A DNA stretch of 64,000 nucleotides, from assembly GCF_001598415.1 (NCBI RefSeq), contig NZ_BCYX01000002.1:248001-312000 (forward strand), read 5' to 3'. Both the position numbers and the translations under genes were made by a program. The notes beneath the pieces were generated by a model, which saw only the letters and a list, made by a program, of their open reading frames with translations, had not been told where the DNA came from and searched no databases. Each line of letters starts with the position of its first letter. Position 1 is the first letter of the stretch. This document shows positions 8,076-17,260 of this stretch, in pieces. This stretch comes from Sphingomonas mali NBRC 15500. Lineage in GTDB: Bacteria > Pseudomonadota > Alphaproteobacteria > Sphingomonadales > Sphingomonadaceae.

Positions 8076-9075
8076 GATCGGAATCTCCCAGTCCGCCGCG
8101 CCGCGCGTGGACCAGCGCCGCTGCGGCGAGATCGGCGAGCGCGGTGCCGACCGATTTGAAGATGGTGATGTCGTCGTCCGACGTCCGGCCGGCGATGCGC
8201 CCGGCACTCAGATCCGCGAGGGTCCCCCGGATGTCATCCGGCGTGATGACACCCGCCGCGATCGGGCCGGTCAGGTCCCCCGCCTCGACCAGCGCGTCGC
8301 GCGTATCGATATAGATCTGCCCCCGGGCGAAGCAGGTGTCGTCGGCTTCGCGCATCGCGGGCGTGAAGCTCCCGATCAGGTCGAGATGCGTGCCGGGCCG
8401 CAGCCAGTCCCCGAGGATGATCGGCGCGGTGGAGGGCGTGGCGCACGTGATGATGTCGGCGCGGCGCGCCGCCTCTTCCAGCGACGATGCCGCCGACGCG
8501 TCGAAACCTTCGGTCCGCAATTCAGCCGCCAGCAGTTGCGCCTTCGCCGGATCACGATTCCACACCGTCACCGTCCGGATCGGGCGCACTACTGCAAATG
8601 CTTCGGCGGCGAGCGCCGCGATCCGCCCTGCCCCGACGATAAGCAAATCGGCCGCGTCTTCGCGGGCGAGGAAAGAAGCGGCGAGCGCCGACACCGCGAT
8701 GGTCCGGCGGGTCGTGATCTCGTTGCCGTCGAGCAACGCCAGCGGCACGCCCGTTGCGGCATTGGCGAGCAGGTACGTGCTGTGGACACTCGGCAATCCG
8801 CGCGCATTATTGGCGGGATGGATGGTGGCGACCTTGGTCCCGAGCAGGCCGCCACTCCAGGCGGGCATCAACAACAGGACGCCGTCGCCATCGGGATGAG
8901 GAATATGGTGATGATGCCGCTCGGGCACCGTCGCGCCGGCGGCAAAGGCGCTCTTCAGCGCCGGGATCAATGCATCGAACGGCAGCGCGTCGCGGGTTTC
9001 CGCCGCTCCGATCACCTTGATCGTCGCGTCTATCGCGCCATTCCCCGGCTCAGCCGTCGGATCGTCCAATCGCAT
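8068..9075 (-). CDS. Ornithine cyclodeaminase/mu-crystallin family, probable delta1-pyrroline-2-carboxylate reductase
   Basis: 335 residues. NAD(P)-binding core DLLIVGAGRIAALAAEAF followed by VTVWNRDPAKAQLLA; upstream are the family motifs GLLGTKVATIHPANN and ALLDGNEITTRRTIAVSALA. Family members are either ornithine cyclodeaminases or reductases of cyclic imines. Because it overlaps the T3LHyp dehydratase gene by 8 nt, reduction of pyrroline-2-carboxylate to L-proline is the best reading: the two genes make a complete hydroxyproline-to-proline pathway. ATG at 9075 has GGGAGC upstream. A conserved 24-bp palindromic site lies 33 nt upstream of the start. Confidence 0.85.
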   Translation of the reverse strand: MRLDDPTAEPGNGAIDATIKVIGAAETRDALPFDALIPALKSAFAAGATVPERHHHHIPHPDGDGVLLLMPAWSGGLLGTKVATIHPANNARGLPSVHSTYLLANAATGVPLALLDGNEITTRRTIAVSALAASFLAREDAADLLIVGAGRIAALAAEAFAVVRPIRTVTVWNRDPAKAQLLAAELRTEGFDASAASSLEEAARRADIITCATPSTAPIILGDWLRPGTHLDLIGSFTPAMREADDTCFARGQIYIDTRDALVEAGDLTGPIAAGVITPDDIRGTLADLSAGRIAGRTSDDDITIFKSVGTALADLAAAALVHARRGGLGDSDLG

Positions 9076-9107
9076 CGTTGCCGTCGCTCCCGATCGAGCG
9101 GCAACTT

Positions 9108-9131
9108 TGTCCTATTGAACTTAAAAATACA
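9108..9131. promoter_or_regulatory. Candidate regulon operator, site 1
   Basis: Half-sites TGTCCTAT and AAAATACA separated by 8 bp, 33 nt upstream of the cyclodeaminase-family start. It has the same TGT-N18-ACA plan as sites at 20961, 26013, 29249 and 51723. It is A/T-rich within a GC-rich genome, as expected for an operator overlapping a promoter. Confidence 0.5.
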
Positions 9132-9176
9132 ACATCTTTATACGACTGGGAAAGCCATGGCTTGTGTCTGGATCGT

Positions 9177-9281
9177 CATGCCGGACTTGTTCCGGCATCC
9201 AATCAACCGCAGCGGAAACCGTCGAGCCTCGATCGTTTCCATCGCCTCCCGTTGGACCCCGGAACAAGTCCGGGGTGACGC
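9177..9281. repeat. Paired intergenic palindromes (copy 1)
   Basis: Two related hairpins: 9177-9200, with GCCGGA/TCCGGC arms around CTTGT, and 9252-9281, the inverse type with CCCCGGA/TCCGGGG arms. The same pair recurs at 27845, 44025, 50030 and 52959. They lie only between genes. Confidence 0.75.
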
Positions 9282-9311
9282 TCACCGCGCGCCGCGATGG
9301 GTTTGCACTCG

Positions 9312-10235
9312 CTAAACCGTCGCCTCGACGTCGCGCGCCAGCACCAGATGCGCCTTCATCAGATCGTGCGCCTTCTGGTTATCGCCGGCTTCCATCGCGT
9401 CCATGATCTCGAGATGCTCGTCGATCGAATCGATCACGCGTTCGGCGCCGTTGATCCACTGGATGTTCATGAACGAGCGCAGCTTGTTCTGCCGCTGCAC
9501 CGCATCGAGGAAATAGCGATTGCCCGAACAGCGCGCGATGCCTTCGTGGAAATCGGCGTTGATCGCGAACAGTTCGACCGCCAGCGTATCGCGCCATTTG
9601 CGCTTGCGAAAGGCGAGATGCTGGGCACGGATGCGGTCGAGCCATTCGCGATCGAGTTCGAAGGTGGATTCGAGCAGCCCGGCGGGCTCGATCACGGCGC
9701 GAAAGGCATAGCTCTCCGCACGCGCGCGCGCCGAGTTGATCGGCAGGGTGAACGACCAGCCATTGCCGGGCTTGCGCTCGACCAAGCCGAGTTCCGCGAG
9801 TTGGCGCAACACCCGCACGACGGTCGGCAATTTGGCGCCGAACAGCCGCGCGACCTCCAGCTGGCTGCACTGATCGGGCATGCGGCCCTGGTTGCGCGCC
9901 TCGGCGATCGCGATGAACAGGCGCTGGTCCTCTTCATCCTCCGGATTGGTGACATCGAGATCGGGCGCCTCGGTGACCGGCCCGCGCAGCACGTACCCCC
10001 GATTGGCGCGCGCTTCGACCGCGCCTTGTTCGGCAAGCAGCTTGAGCGCACCGCGTACCGGCGTGCGCGACACATCGAAGTGACGGCAGAGATCGAGTTC
10101 GACGAGGTGATGGCCGGGTCCGGCGCCCTGATCCTTGAGCATCCGCAAGATCCTCGCGGCAAGATCAGCCTGTAGCCGGCTGGCGCGCGGCGGCGCCTTG
10201 TCCATGTCCATCTTGCGCGCAGCCGCTCCCGCCAT
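9312..10235 (-). CDS. GntR/FCD-family regulator with two winged-helix domains
   Basis: About 307 residues, against about 230 for ordinary FCD regulators. Residues 20-84 are a GntR winged helix (LQADLAARILRML, FDVSRTPVRGALKLLAEQGA, RGYVL). Residues 105-165 form what looks like a second winged helix (CSQLEVARLFGA, PTVVRVLRQLAELGLVERK). Residues 175-300 are an FCD ligand domain (INADFHEGIARCSGN, DEHLEIMDAMEAGD, MKAHL), whose family often binds small acids through a metal. An alternative GTG start lies at 10253; the ATG at 10235 is preferred weakly. It sits next to the hydroxyproline genes and is the only obvious catabolic regulator in the 5-34 kb region. Confidence 0.85.
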   Translation of the reverse strand: MAGAAARKMDMDKAPPRASRLQADLAARILRMLKDQGAGPGHHLVELDLCRHFDVSRTPVRGALKLLAEQGAVEARANRGYVLRGPVTEAPDLDVTNPEDEEDQRLFIAIAEARNQGRMPDQCSQLEVARLFGAKLPTVVRVLRQLAELGLVERKPGNGWSFTLPINSARARAESYAFRAVIEPAGLLESTFELDREWLDRIRAQHLAFRKRKWRDTLAVELFAINADFHEGIARCSGNRYFLDAVQRQNKLRSFMNIQWINGAERVIDSIDEHLEIMDAMEAGDNQKAHDLMKAHLVLARDVEATV

Positions 10236-10455
10236 TTTCTCTCTATCTTTCACCAGGTCAGTCAGGTCTCCGGATTACACTTTCGCGCGCAAGGATGCAA
10301 AGTCCGCGATTGGTTCGCTCGCGTTTGAGTTGGGGCGTGGGCTCATAAAGCTGCCCGTCGGTTTAGGACCCAATCCAAGCCGTTCAAGTTGGCGTCGCTC
10401 GGCCTTGATAGCAGACATTGCGCTTGCCAGTGCATCCCGCTCATAAGGTAGTTAA

Positions 10456-10920
10456 ATGATCGGACTGGCGGATTCTGCGATGCGTGCGAAGGACGATTGC
10501 AATCAGCTTCTCGACGCAACCGTGCCACGTGCCGAGAGGATGCTGAGGGAACACGGCGAGTTTTTCCCTTTCGGCGCGCAAATGCTGTCGAGTGGTGAGA
10601 TCGTTGCGGTTGTAGCACATGGCGGCGATGAGCGTCCGCCGTCTCAGCATCTAATCGATCTTCTTAAGAAGTCCTTCAAGGCGGGTGCACATGAGGGCGA
10701 GTTGGTAGCGACTGCGTTAGTCTACGATGCTCTGGTGACGCTGCCTAAAATGGATCGCAAGTCTGATGCAATCGCGGTGAGACTGGACTATCACGACAAC
10801 TACTCCGTTATCGTGTTCTTCCCATATATAATCGCGGACGGTGGCCCGCTCATTGGGGAGGCATTCTCGACTATAGGTGAACACGCCATCTTTCCGTCGC
10901 CTAGTCCGATACGCATCTGA
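10456..10920 (+). CDS. Unrecognised 154-residue protein
   Basis: ATG at 10456 has AAGG about 9 nt upstream. It has no signal peptide, TM helix or known motif. The beginning is helical (CNQLLDATVPRAERMLREHG), the middle alternates charged and hydrophobic residues, and DAIAVRLDYHDNYSVIVFFPY suggests a small alpha/beta fold. Adenine and thymine use is higher than in its neighbours. It stands alone between the GntR gene and the convergent amidohydrolase. It could be a small immunity or accessory protein, but nothing in the sequence says so. Confidence 0.6.
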   Translation: MIGLADSAMRAKDDCNQLLDATVPRAERMLREHGEFFPFGAQMLSSGEIVAVVAHGGDERPPSQHLIDLLKKSFKAGAHEGELVATALVYDALVTLPKMDRKSDAIAVRLDYHDNYSVIVFFPYIIADGGPLIGEAFSTIGEHAIFPSPSPIRI

Positions 10921-11019
10921 CTCTGAAACGTCCGCAACCGACCTTTCTCGCGGCAAATCAGTCTGACCGCTGACCATCTCCCATTTTCAGCCGCTCAGCC
11001 GTCGTGCTTATGCGGGCGT

Positions 11020-12381
11020 CTATGGGTTCACGGCCTGGCTTGCACCCACCTCGCGGCGCAGAAGCTCTTTCGTTCCCGCGACCGGCAGCCTTCCAAGATC
11101 GACGACAAGGCCGTCGTGCATCACCATCGCGATATCCTCGGTCGCGTCGATATCGGCGGTCGGGTCGCGGTTGAGCAGGACCAGATCGGCGATCTTTCCC
11201 GGCGCAATGCTGCCGAGGTCGCGATCCCGCCCGAGAAAGACCGCCGCATTAAGAGTCGCGATCCGGATGACCTCGAGCGGAGACAATCCCGCCTGACGCA
11301 GCAACTGCATCTCGCGATGCGACGACGCGCCCGAGACCAAATCGGTGCCGAGCGCGGCGATACCGCCCGCGCGGACGATGCGGACCACATTGCGCATCTC
11401 GGTCGACAGGGTCTGTTCGCGCCAGGCGGCGACCGGTTGGAGCAGGAATTGCGCGCGCTGCTCGGTCCGCATCCGGTTGCGTTCAGCTTCGCTGAGCACG
11501 AGCGAATAATCGGGGCGATCGAGATAGTCGGGGTGCCGCATCAGCCGGCCATATTGATCGGCGATCGCCAAAGTCGTCGCGAAAGGAATGCGTCGCCGCG
11601 CCATCAGCTGGACGAGATCCTCGGACTCGGCCTCCGCCCAGACAGGATGCGCCAGGCCATCCGCGCCCGCAGCGATAGCGGCACGGGCATCCGCCTCGCG
11701 CGCGATATGCACGACGACCCGCAAACCATGGCGGTGCGACTCCTCGACGATCGCCCGCATCAATTCGGGCGACAGCGCGGTGGCGGCGGATTGTCCGCCG
11801 AACCCACCTTTATCCTCGACCATCTTGATCAGGTCGGGATGTTCATCCTCGCGATGACGCGCCAGCACCGCCGGATCGGCGGACGTGAGCGCGATACCGA
11901 TATCCTCGTTGCGCCCGCCGGGCGAGGTGAACACGCGGCCGGCAATCAGCAGCCGCGCCGAGATGCGCGGATCCGCGCCGCGCATAACCTGGACGGTGCC
12001 CGGCAGATTGCCGAGATCGGCGACGGTCGTGAATCCGAGCGCCAGAAACCCCGCCAGCGTCGCCTGCGCGGCAGCGATATCCATGCTGCGCTTCTTGCCG
12101 TCCGGGCCGGTATCCCGGAGATGGATATGCGTATCGATCATCCCCGGGATCAGATATTTGCCGCGGCCATCGATGACCCTCGCCTTGCCGATCGGCAGCC
12201 GCACCCCACCCAATGCGACGATGCGCTCGTTATCGATCAGGACCGTCCGATGCCGAACCGCGGGACGCCCCGTGCCGTCGATCAAGGTGACGTCGCGGAT
12301 CGCATATCGAGCGGCGATGGCCGGTGCGCAGGGCTGTGACAGCGTTGCCAGCGCGGCGATCCATTTACGTTTCCAGTTCAT
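11020..12381 (-). CDS. Exported metal-dependent amidohydrolase (imidazolonepropionase-like)
   Basis: About 453 residues. The N-terminus MNWKRKWIAALATLSQP..AIAA is a probable signal peptide. Metal sites of the amidohydrolase superfamily are visible: DTHIHLRD (metal His pair) after GKYLIPGMI, later VVVHIAREADA and GLAHPVW (metal His residues), and ALGTDLVSG with the catalytic Asp. The C-terminus (LGSIAPGKIADLVLLNRDP) is the usual composite beta domain. Related exported members are Xaa-Pro or Xaa-Arg dipeptidases, so a peptidase role fits the peptide importer upstream. ATG at 12381 (GGAG 9 nt before) is preferred to 12423. It is separated from the TonB receptor by a terminator, so expression may be partly independent. 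Confidence 0.85.
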   Translation of the reverse strand: MNWKRKWIAALATLSQPCAPAIAARYAIRDVTLIDGTGRPAVRHRTVLIDNERIVALGGVRLPIGKARVIDGRGKYLIPGMIDTHIHLRDTGPDGKKRSMDIAAAQATLAGFLALGFTTVADLGNLPGTVQVMRGADPRISARLLIAGRVFTSPGGRNEDIGIALTSADPAVLARHREDEHPDLIKMVEDKGGFGGQSAATALSPELMRAIVEESHRHGLRVVVHIAREADARAAIAAGADGLAHPVWAEAESEDLVQLMARRRIPFATTLAIADQYGRLMRHPDYLDRPDYSLVLSEAERNRMRTEQRAQFLLQPVAAWREQTLSTEMRNVVRIVRAGGIAALGTDLVSGASSHREMQLLRQAGLSPLEVIRIATLNAAVFLGRDRDLGSIAPGKIADLVLLNRDPTADIDATEDIAMVMHDGLVVDLGRLPVAGTKELLRREVGASQAVNP

Positions 12382-12421
12382 TGGCTGCGTCTCCGATTGG
12401 GCGGCCAGCTGCGATGCGCAC

Positions 12422-12451
12422 AAAAAAACCGGGAGCGCCTGGCGCTCCCGG
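12422..12451 (-). terminator. Rho-independent terminator after the TonB receptor gene
   Basis: On the minus strand an 11-bp GC stem (CCGGGAGCGCC and its complement) is followed directly by seven T. It begins 25 nt after the receptor stop codon. Confidence 0.9.
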
Positions 12452-12475
12452 TCTCATGCTTCGCGATCGCCGCTC

Positions 12476-14716
12476 TCAGTAGTTGAAGGCGAGCGAGAAT
12501 TTGACCGTGCTCGGCAGCGATTCCGCCAGCGTGCCGCCACCGACAGCCGCCCAATAGCGCTTATTGGTGATATTCTGGCCATTGACCCGTGCGACCAGCT
12601 TGTGGCCGCCCAGGTTGAACTCGTACGACGCGCCGATATCGAAGGTCGTATAAGGGTCGGTGAAGGCCTTGTTGGTATCGTCTACCGCCTGCTTGCCGGT
12701 GTGGAACGCGCCCGCCGACACCTTCAGGCTCGGCGTCAGCCACGACAATGTATATTCGCCCGACAGCGACCAGCTGACATCCGGCGTCCCGCCCGGGATG
12801 GTATGAAGCGACGCCGCGTTGGCGGCCTGGAAGGTTCGGGCCTTGAGCAGCATCAGCGTGGCGTTGATCGCCAGATCCTTGATCACATAGCCGCTGACGC
12901 TACCCTCGAACCCGCGATAGGTCTGGGTCGCGTCGCCGAAGCCGTGCAGCAGATTGGTGGCGGGATCGATGCGCTCGTTATACGCGCCCTCTCGCTTGAT
13001 ATCGAAATAGGCGAGCTGGATCAGCAGGTTCTTGCGCGGCTGCAGCTTAAGCCCGGCTTCGTAGAGCGTGCTGGAAATCGGCGGGAAGACCGATTGCGCA
13101 TTATCGACGTTGTTCGACGCGATCGCATTCTCTTCCAGGCCCTGGATATAGGTGCCGTAAAGGCTCGCCCATTCCATCGGCTTGACGATCACGCCGCCCG
13201 ACCAGGCAGTCGGCTTCACGTTATAGGGCTGCTTGGTGTTGAGGTTGGTCGAACCGTCATTGGTGTAATCGGTGACGCGCACGCCGCCGGTCAGGTGGAT
13301 GATGTTCTTGAAGCTCAGATCGTCGAACGCATACAGGCCCTTGTCGTCGATCGTCGACGGGATCGGCGGCTTGGCGACCAGCGCATAGGGGTTCGGGACG
13401 ATGATCGGGTTGAGGAAATTGTCCCCCGTGATCAGCGTGCGCGGCGTCGCCGGCGATCCTCCCAGGCTGCGCAGCGACCGTGACGCGCCGAGCAGGATGC
13501 TGTTGGTGATGTCCCCGGTCGTGATCTTGCCATGCACTTCGACCGCGTAGCTGATATTCTCGTACCCGGCGTTCTGGATATTGGTGCCGAACCGGACGGC
13601 GCCCGCCCCGAAGGTGGGACTGCCGGGTGTCACCGCGGCATTGTAGGTCGCGATCTGCGCAGGGGTCTGCAGCAACGTCACGTTGCCCGGCACGAAACCG
13701 GGATTGTAGCGCAGGCGGGTCAGATGCGACCGACCCCAATAAGCGGTGACGTCCCAATCCTTGGCGACTTTCCACACGCCCTTGAACAGCATGTTGAGTT
13801 CTTCGGTCCGGTTGGTGTCCCAGGCGAGGCCGCCGATATTCTTGCTGGGATCGAGATAGGCGAGCGGCGGCAGCTTGGTCGCGCCGTTCGGGATGATGAA
13901 CGTCGCCGGCTCGACGATGCCACGCTTGAACCATTCGACATCGGCCGACAGCGTCAGGTTCGAGGTCGGTTTCAGGTCGAACGTGCCCGACGCCAGATAG
14001 CGGTCGCCCTTGGCAAAGGTGATGCCGGTATCCTGGCGCGCGGCGACCGCATTGATCCGGAAGCCGAAAATGCCGACCGTGTCGCCAAGGTCGAGATGGC
14101 CGCCATAGCCGCCATTGCTGTCGCCGAACGCGCGCAGGCCCACATAGAGCTCCGGCGTCGCCCGCTTCATCACGAAATTGACGATGCCCGACGGCGGCGA
14201 GAAGCCGTAATAGATCGCCGAGGCGCCCTTCAGGATCTCGACGCGATCCTTGTCCTCGAGCGGGAACGCGGTCGACGACAGGATGTTGAGCGTCCCGTCC
14301 AGCTTGTAGCTCGACCGCGTGTCGACGGTAATGCCGCGGATCGTGATGTTGTTGTACGATGCCGGACCAACGCCCGACGACGAGACGCCGGCGGTGTTGC
14401 GCACCGCGTCGATCAGGTCGACCGCCTGCTGCGACTTCAGCAAGGCGTCGGGGATGACCGACACGGTCATCGGAATGTCGAGGATCTTGGCGTTACGGAA
14501 GCTGCCCGACTGCGCCGTATCGGTGCCGAACTGGTTGTTGCGTTCGCCGGTAACGATGATGTCTTCGGCGGGCGGGCTGTCCTTATCGGCACTGGCGGAC
14601 TGGTCGGCGGGGGCCGCTTGGGGCGGTGCGTCGGCCGACTGGGCGTGAGCCAGCCCCGGCATCGCGCCGGAAACCAGAACCGATGTGCCCAACAGCAAAA
14701 CACGCGAAAGCTTCAT
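12476..14716 (-). CDS. TonB-dependent outer-membrane receptor, siderophore-receptor type
   Basis: 746 residues. Signal peptide (MKLSRVLLLGTSVLVSGAMPGLAHA), then a TonB-box-like EDIIVTGERN, a plug domain (IPMTVSVIPDALLKSQQAVD, VEILKGASAIYYGFSPPSG), and a 22-strand-type barrel ending in the aromatic C-terminus KFSLAFNY. Plug features match the siderophore-receptor subfamily, but no Fur-like box is seen upstream. Instead it lies 124 nt after a dipeptide ABC operon on the same strand, with a regulon-type palindrome in the gap. A peptide or peptide-like ligand is inferred. ATG at 14716 has GGGGAGTGAG upstream. Confidence 0.92.
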   Translation of the reverse strand: MKLSRVLLLGTSVLVSGAMPGLAHAQSADAPPQAAPADQSASADKDSPPAEDIIVTGERNNQFGTDTAQSGSFRNAKILDIPMTVSVIPDALLKSQQAVDLIDAVRNTAGVSSSGVGPASYNNITIRGITVDTRSSYKLDGTLNILSSTAFPLEDKDRVEILKGASAIYYGFSPPSGIVNFVMKRATPELYVGLRAFGDSNGGYGGHLDLGDTVGIFGFRINAVAARQDTGITFAKGDRYLASGTFDLKPTSNLTLSADVEWFKRGIVEPATFIIPNGATKLPPLAYLDPSKNIGGLAWDTNRTEELNMLFKGVWKVAKDWDVTAYWGRSHLTRLRYNPGFVPGNVTLLQTPAQIATYNAAVTPGSPTFGAGAVRFGTNIQNAGYENISYAVEVHGKITTGDITNSILLGASRSLRSLGGSPATPRTLITGDNFLNPIIVPNPYALVAKPPIPSTIDDKGLYAFDDLSFKNIIHLTGGVRVTDYTNDGSTNLNTKQPYNVKPTAWSGGVIVKPMEWASLYGTYIQGLEENAIASNNVDNAQSVFPPISSTLYEAGLKLQPRKNLLIQLAYFDIKREGAYNERIDPATNLLHGFGDATQTYRGFEGSVSGYVIKDLAINATLMLLKARTFQAANAASLHTIPGGTPDVSWSLSGEYTLSWLTPSLKVSAGAFHTGKQAVDDTNKAFTDPYTTFDIGASYEFNLGGHKLVARVNGQNITNKRYWAAVGGGTLAESLPSTVKFSLAFNY

Positions 14717-14813
14717 GTTCGTCTCACTCCCCTAGTCAGGCGCCGAAGCACCCACCGCAACCCCGACCTCTCCGTGTCAGATTCGTGTATTTTTAATAGC
14801 AATAATGTTTAAT

Positions 14814-14838
14814 TGTATTTTGTAAACCGGAAAATACA
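14814..14838. promoter_or_regulatory. Perfect 8-bp inverted repeat upstream of the TonB receptor
   Basis: TGTATTTT and AAAATACA separated by 9 bp. The half-sites are those of the regulon sites elsewhere, but the centre is one base longer. A further TGTATTTT lies at 14786-14793. The whole 14780-14840 stretch is very A/T-rich. Confidence 0.5.
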
Positions 14839-14840
14839 CA

Positions 14841-16454
14841 TTATTGCTGCGCGGCGAGCGTTTCCGTCAGCGCGAGCGCCGGCGAGGCGGCCAGCAAGCG
14901 GCGGGTATAATCATGACTGGGGGCGGCGAACACCGCGTCGGTCGGCCCCTGTTCGACGATCCGGCCCTTCTCGAGCACGATGACGCGGTCGGCGATCTGC
15001 TCGACCACCGCGAGGTCGTGGGTGATGAACAGGCAGGCAAAGCCGCGGTCGCGCTGGATCCGCTGGAGCAAGGTCAGCACCTGGAGCTGGATCGTGACGT
15101 CGAGCGCGGAAACCGGCTCGTCGGCGACGACCAGCCGCGGTTCCGAGGCGATGGCGCGCGCGATCGCCACGCGCTGACGCTGCCCGCCCGACATCTGGTG
15201 CGGACGGCGGTCCTCGAACCCGGCGAGGCCGACATCGTCCAGCGTGGCGCGGATACGATCCCGCCGCTCGGCCGCGCTCAATCCCGGCACGTGACGCAAC
15301 GCCGCGCCGACGATCTCGCCGATGCGCAAATGCGGCGGCAGCGACGAGAAGGGATCCTGGAAGACGAGTTGGGCGTCACGGCGGAACGCGCGCTCGCCGG
15401 CGCGATCAAGCCTGGCAATATCGTTGCCGTCGAACAGGATACGTCCGCCGGCGAGCGGTTTCAGTCCCAGCGCGGCGCGCCCGAGGGTGGTCTTGCCCGA
15501 CCCGCTCGCCCCGACCAAAGCGACGATCTCCCCGGCGCGAACGTCGAGCGTGACGTCGTCGATCACTCGGATCGGCGCACCCGCACGAAACAGCCCGGCC
15601 TTGCCCGGATAGTCGACCCGCACATGCTCGATACGGAGGATCGCCGGCGCATCGGGTGCGATCGGCGCGCGATCGCCGTCCTTGCGCGGCAGTGAGCCGA
15701 CCAGCTTGGCGGTATAGGGATGTTTGGGCCGCGCGAGTACCTCTGCGGTCTCGCCCTCCTCCACCATCACGCCCTTTTCGAGCACGATCACGCGATCTGT
15801 ATATTCGGCGACCAGGCCCAGATCGTGCGTGATCAGCAGCAATGCCGTGCCCATTTCGCGGGTCAGCGCGACCATCAATTGCAGCACTTCGCGCTGGCTC
15901 AGCGTATCGAGCGCGGTGGTCGGCTCGTCGGCGATCAGCAGCCGCGGTTCGAGCAGCAGGACCGACGCGAGCATGATCCGTTGGCGCATTCCGCCGGAGA
16001 ATTCGTGCGGGTAGCGCGACAGGCAGGCTTCGGGATTAGCGATCTGGACGCGCGCGAGCATGTCGATGCTGCGCCGCCTGACTTCGGCATCGTCGAGTCC
16101 GCGATGGAGCTTGAGCCCCTCGGCGAGCTGGACTCCGATTGGCAGCGCCGGGTTGAGCGATGTCATCGGCTCCTGGAACACCAGCCCAATCCCGGCGCCG
16201 CGCACCGACCGCAACCCGCGTTCGCCGAGCGCCGTCAGCTCGCGGCCCTCAAAGCGGATCGTGCCCGACACGCGCTCCAGCCCCGGGGCGAGCAGCCCGG
16301 GTATGGCACGCGTCGCCAGCGTCTTCCCGCTGCCCGATTCGCCGACGATCGCCAGCCGCTCGCCGGCGGCGACGGCGAAGCTCAAGCCTTCGAGCAGGAC
16401 CCGATCGCCCGCCTTGATCCTGAGATTGTCGATGGTGAGAAGCTGCTCCGACAT
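14841..16454 (-). CDS. Dipeptide/oligopeptide ABC transporter, fused double ATPase (DppD-DppF type)
   Basis: 537 residues with two complete ABC cassettes in one chain. Cassette 1: Walker A GESGSGKT, signature FSGGMRQR, Walker B LLIADEPTTALD. Cassette 2: Walker A GASGSGKT, signature MSGGQRQR, Walker B LVVADEPVSALD. Both keep the H-loop (LLITHDLGL, LFITHDLAV). The chain energises uptake through the two permeases encoded just upstream. The start ATG at 16454 overlaps the preceding permease stop by one base (TGATG). An upstream extension of the open frame to 16733 is only the shadow of the permease gene. Confidence 0.95.
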   Translation of the reverse strand: MSEQLLTIDNLRIKAGDRVLLEGLSFAVAAGERLAIVGESGSGKTLATRAIPGLLAPGLERVSGTIRFEGRELTALGERGLRSVRGAGIGLVFQEPMTSLNPALPIGVQLAEGLKLHRGLDDAEVRRRSIDMLARVQIANPEACLSRYPHEFSGGMRQRIMLASVLLLEPRLLIADEPTTALDTLSQREVLQLMVALTREMGTALLLITHDLGLVAEYTDRVIVLEKGVMVEEGETAEVLARPKHPYTAKLVGSLPRKDGDRAPIAPDAPAILRIEHVRVDYPGKAGLFRAGAPIRVIDDVTLDVRAGEIVALVGASGSGKTTLGRAALGLKPLAGGRILFDGNDIARLDRAGERAFRRDAQLVFQDPFSSLPPHLRIGEIVGAALRHVPGLSAAERRDRIRATLDDVGLAGFEDRRPHQMSGGQRQRVAIARAIASEPRLVVADEPVSALDVTIQLQVLTLLQRIQRDRGFACLFITHDLAVVEQIADRVIVLEKGRIVEQGPTDAVFAAPSHDYTRRLLAASPALALTETLAAQQ

Positions 16455-17260
16455 CAATTGTCTCGCGGATCGAGGCGGTCGCGCAGCGCGTCGCCCAGCA
16501 TGTTGATGCCGAGCAGGGTCGCGACGATGCACAGACCGGGCGCGATGCTCAGCCAGCTCGCGGCGTACATGTACGGCCGCGCCGACGACAGCATATTGCC
16601 CCAGGTCGGCAGTGGCGGCGGCACGCCGACGCCGAGGAAGCTCAGCGCACTCTCGGACAAGATCACCCAGCCGAACAGGCTGGTCGCCAGCACCAGGATC
16701 GGCGGCAGCGCGTTGGGCAGGACGATCCGCCACATCGTATAGAGCGCGCTGTCCCCGGCGACGCGCGACGCCTCAACATATTCGCGCTCGCGGATCGAGA
16801 TGACCGAGCCGCGCACGACGCGGACCGTGGCGGGCAGATAGGCGATCGCCAGCGCGATGACGATGCTGTGCCGGCTCGACCCCATCACCGCGACCAACGC
16901 AAGCGCGAGCAGGATGCCTGGAAAGGCGAGCAGCGCATCGCTGAAGGTCATGATCACGCGTTCGGTCCAGCCGCGCAGGAATCCGACGACAAGGCCAAGC
17001 GCGGTCCCCAACACGATCGAGATGACGACGGTCTGGATCGCGATCAGCATGCTGATCCTGGCCCCGAGCATCGCGCGCGACGCGACATCGCGGCCAAACT
17101 CGTCGGTGCCGAGCCAGTGCGCGAGCGACGGCGACGCCAGCGTATGGTCGAGATCGATCGCCAGCGGATCATAGGGCAGCCAGACCAGGCCGAGCAGCAC
17201 CACGACGAGCAAGGCGCCGACCAGCCCGAACCCGAGCAGCGAGTGGATCGGGCGCTTCAT
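16454..17260 (-). CDS. ABC transporter permease, DppC/OppC type
   Basis: About 268 residues. It has an N-terminal TM helix (LGFGLVGALLVVVLLGLVWL), the PYDPLAIDLDHTLASPS..HWLGTDEFGRDV segment typical of DppC, then the BPD_transp_1 core with the ATPase-contact loop (EYVEASRVAGDSALYTMWRI). It forms the inner-membrane channel with the DppB-type gene. The start overlaps that gene's stop as ATGA, so translation is coupled. Confidence 0.95.
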   Translation of the reverse strand: MKRPIHSLLGFGLVGALLVVVLLGLVWLPYDPLAIDLDHTLASPSLAHWLGTDEFGRDVASRAMLGARISMLIAIQTVVISIVLGTALGLVVGFLRGWTERVIMTFSDALLAFPGILLALALVAVMGSSRHSIVIALAIAYLPATVRVVRGSVISIREREYVEASRVAGDSALYTMWRIVLPNALPPILVLATSLFGWVILSESALSFLGVGVPPPLPTWGNMLSSARPYMYAASWLSIAPGLCIVATLLGINMLGDALRDRLDPRDN

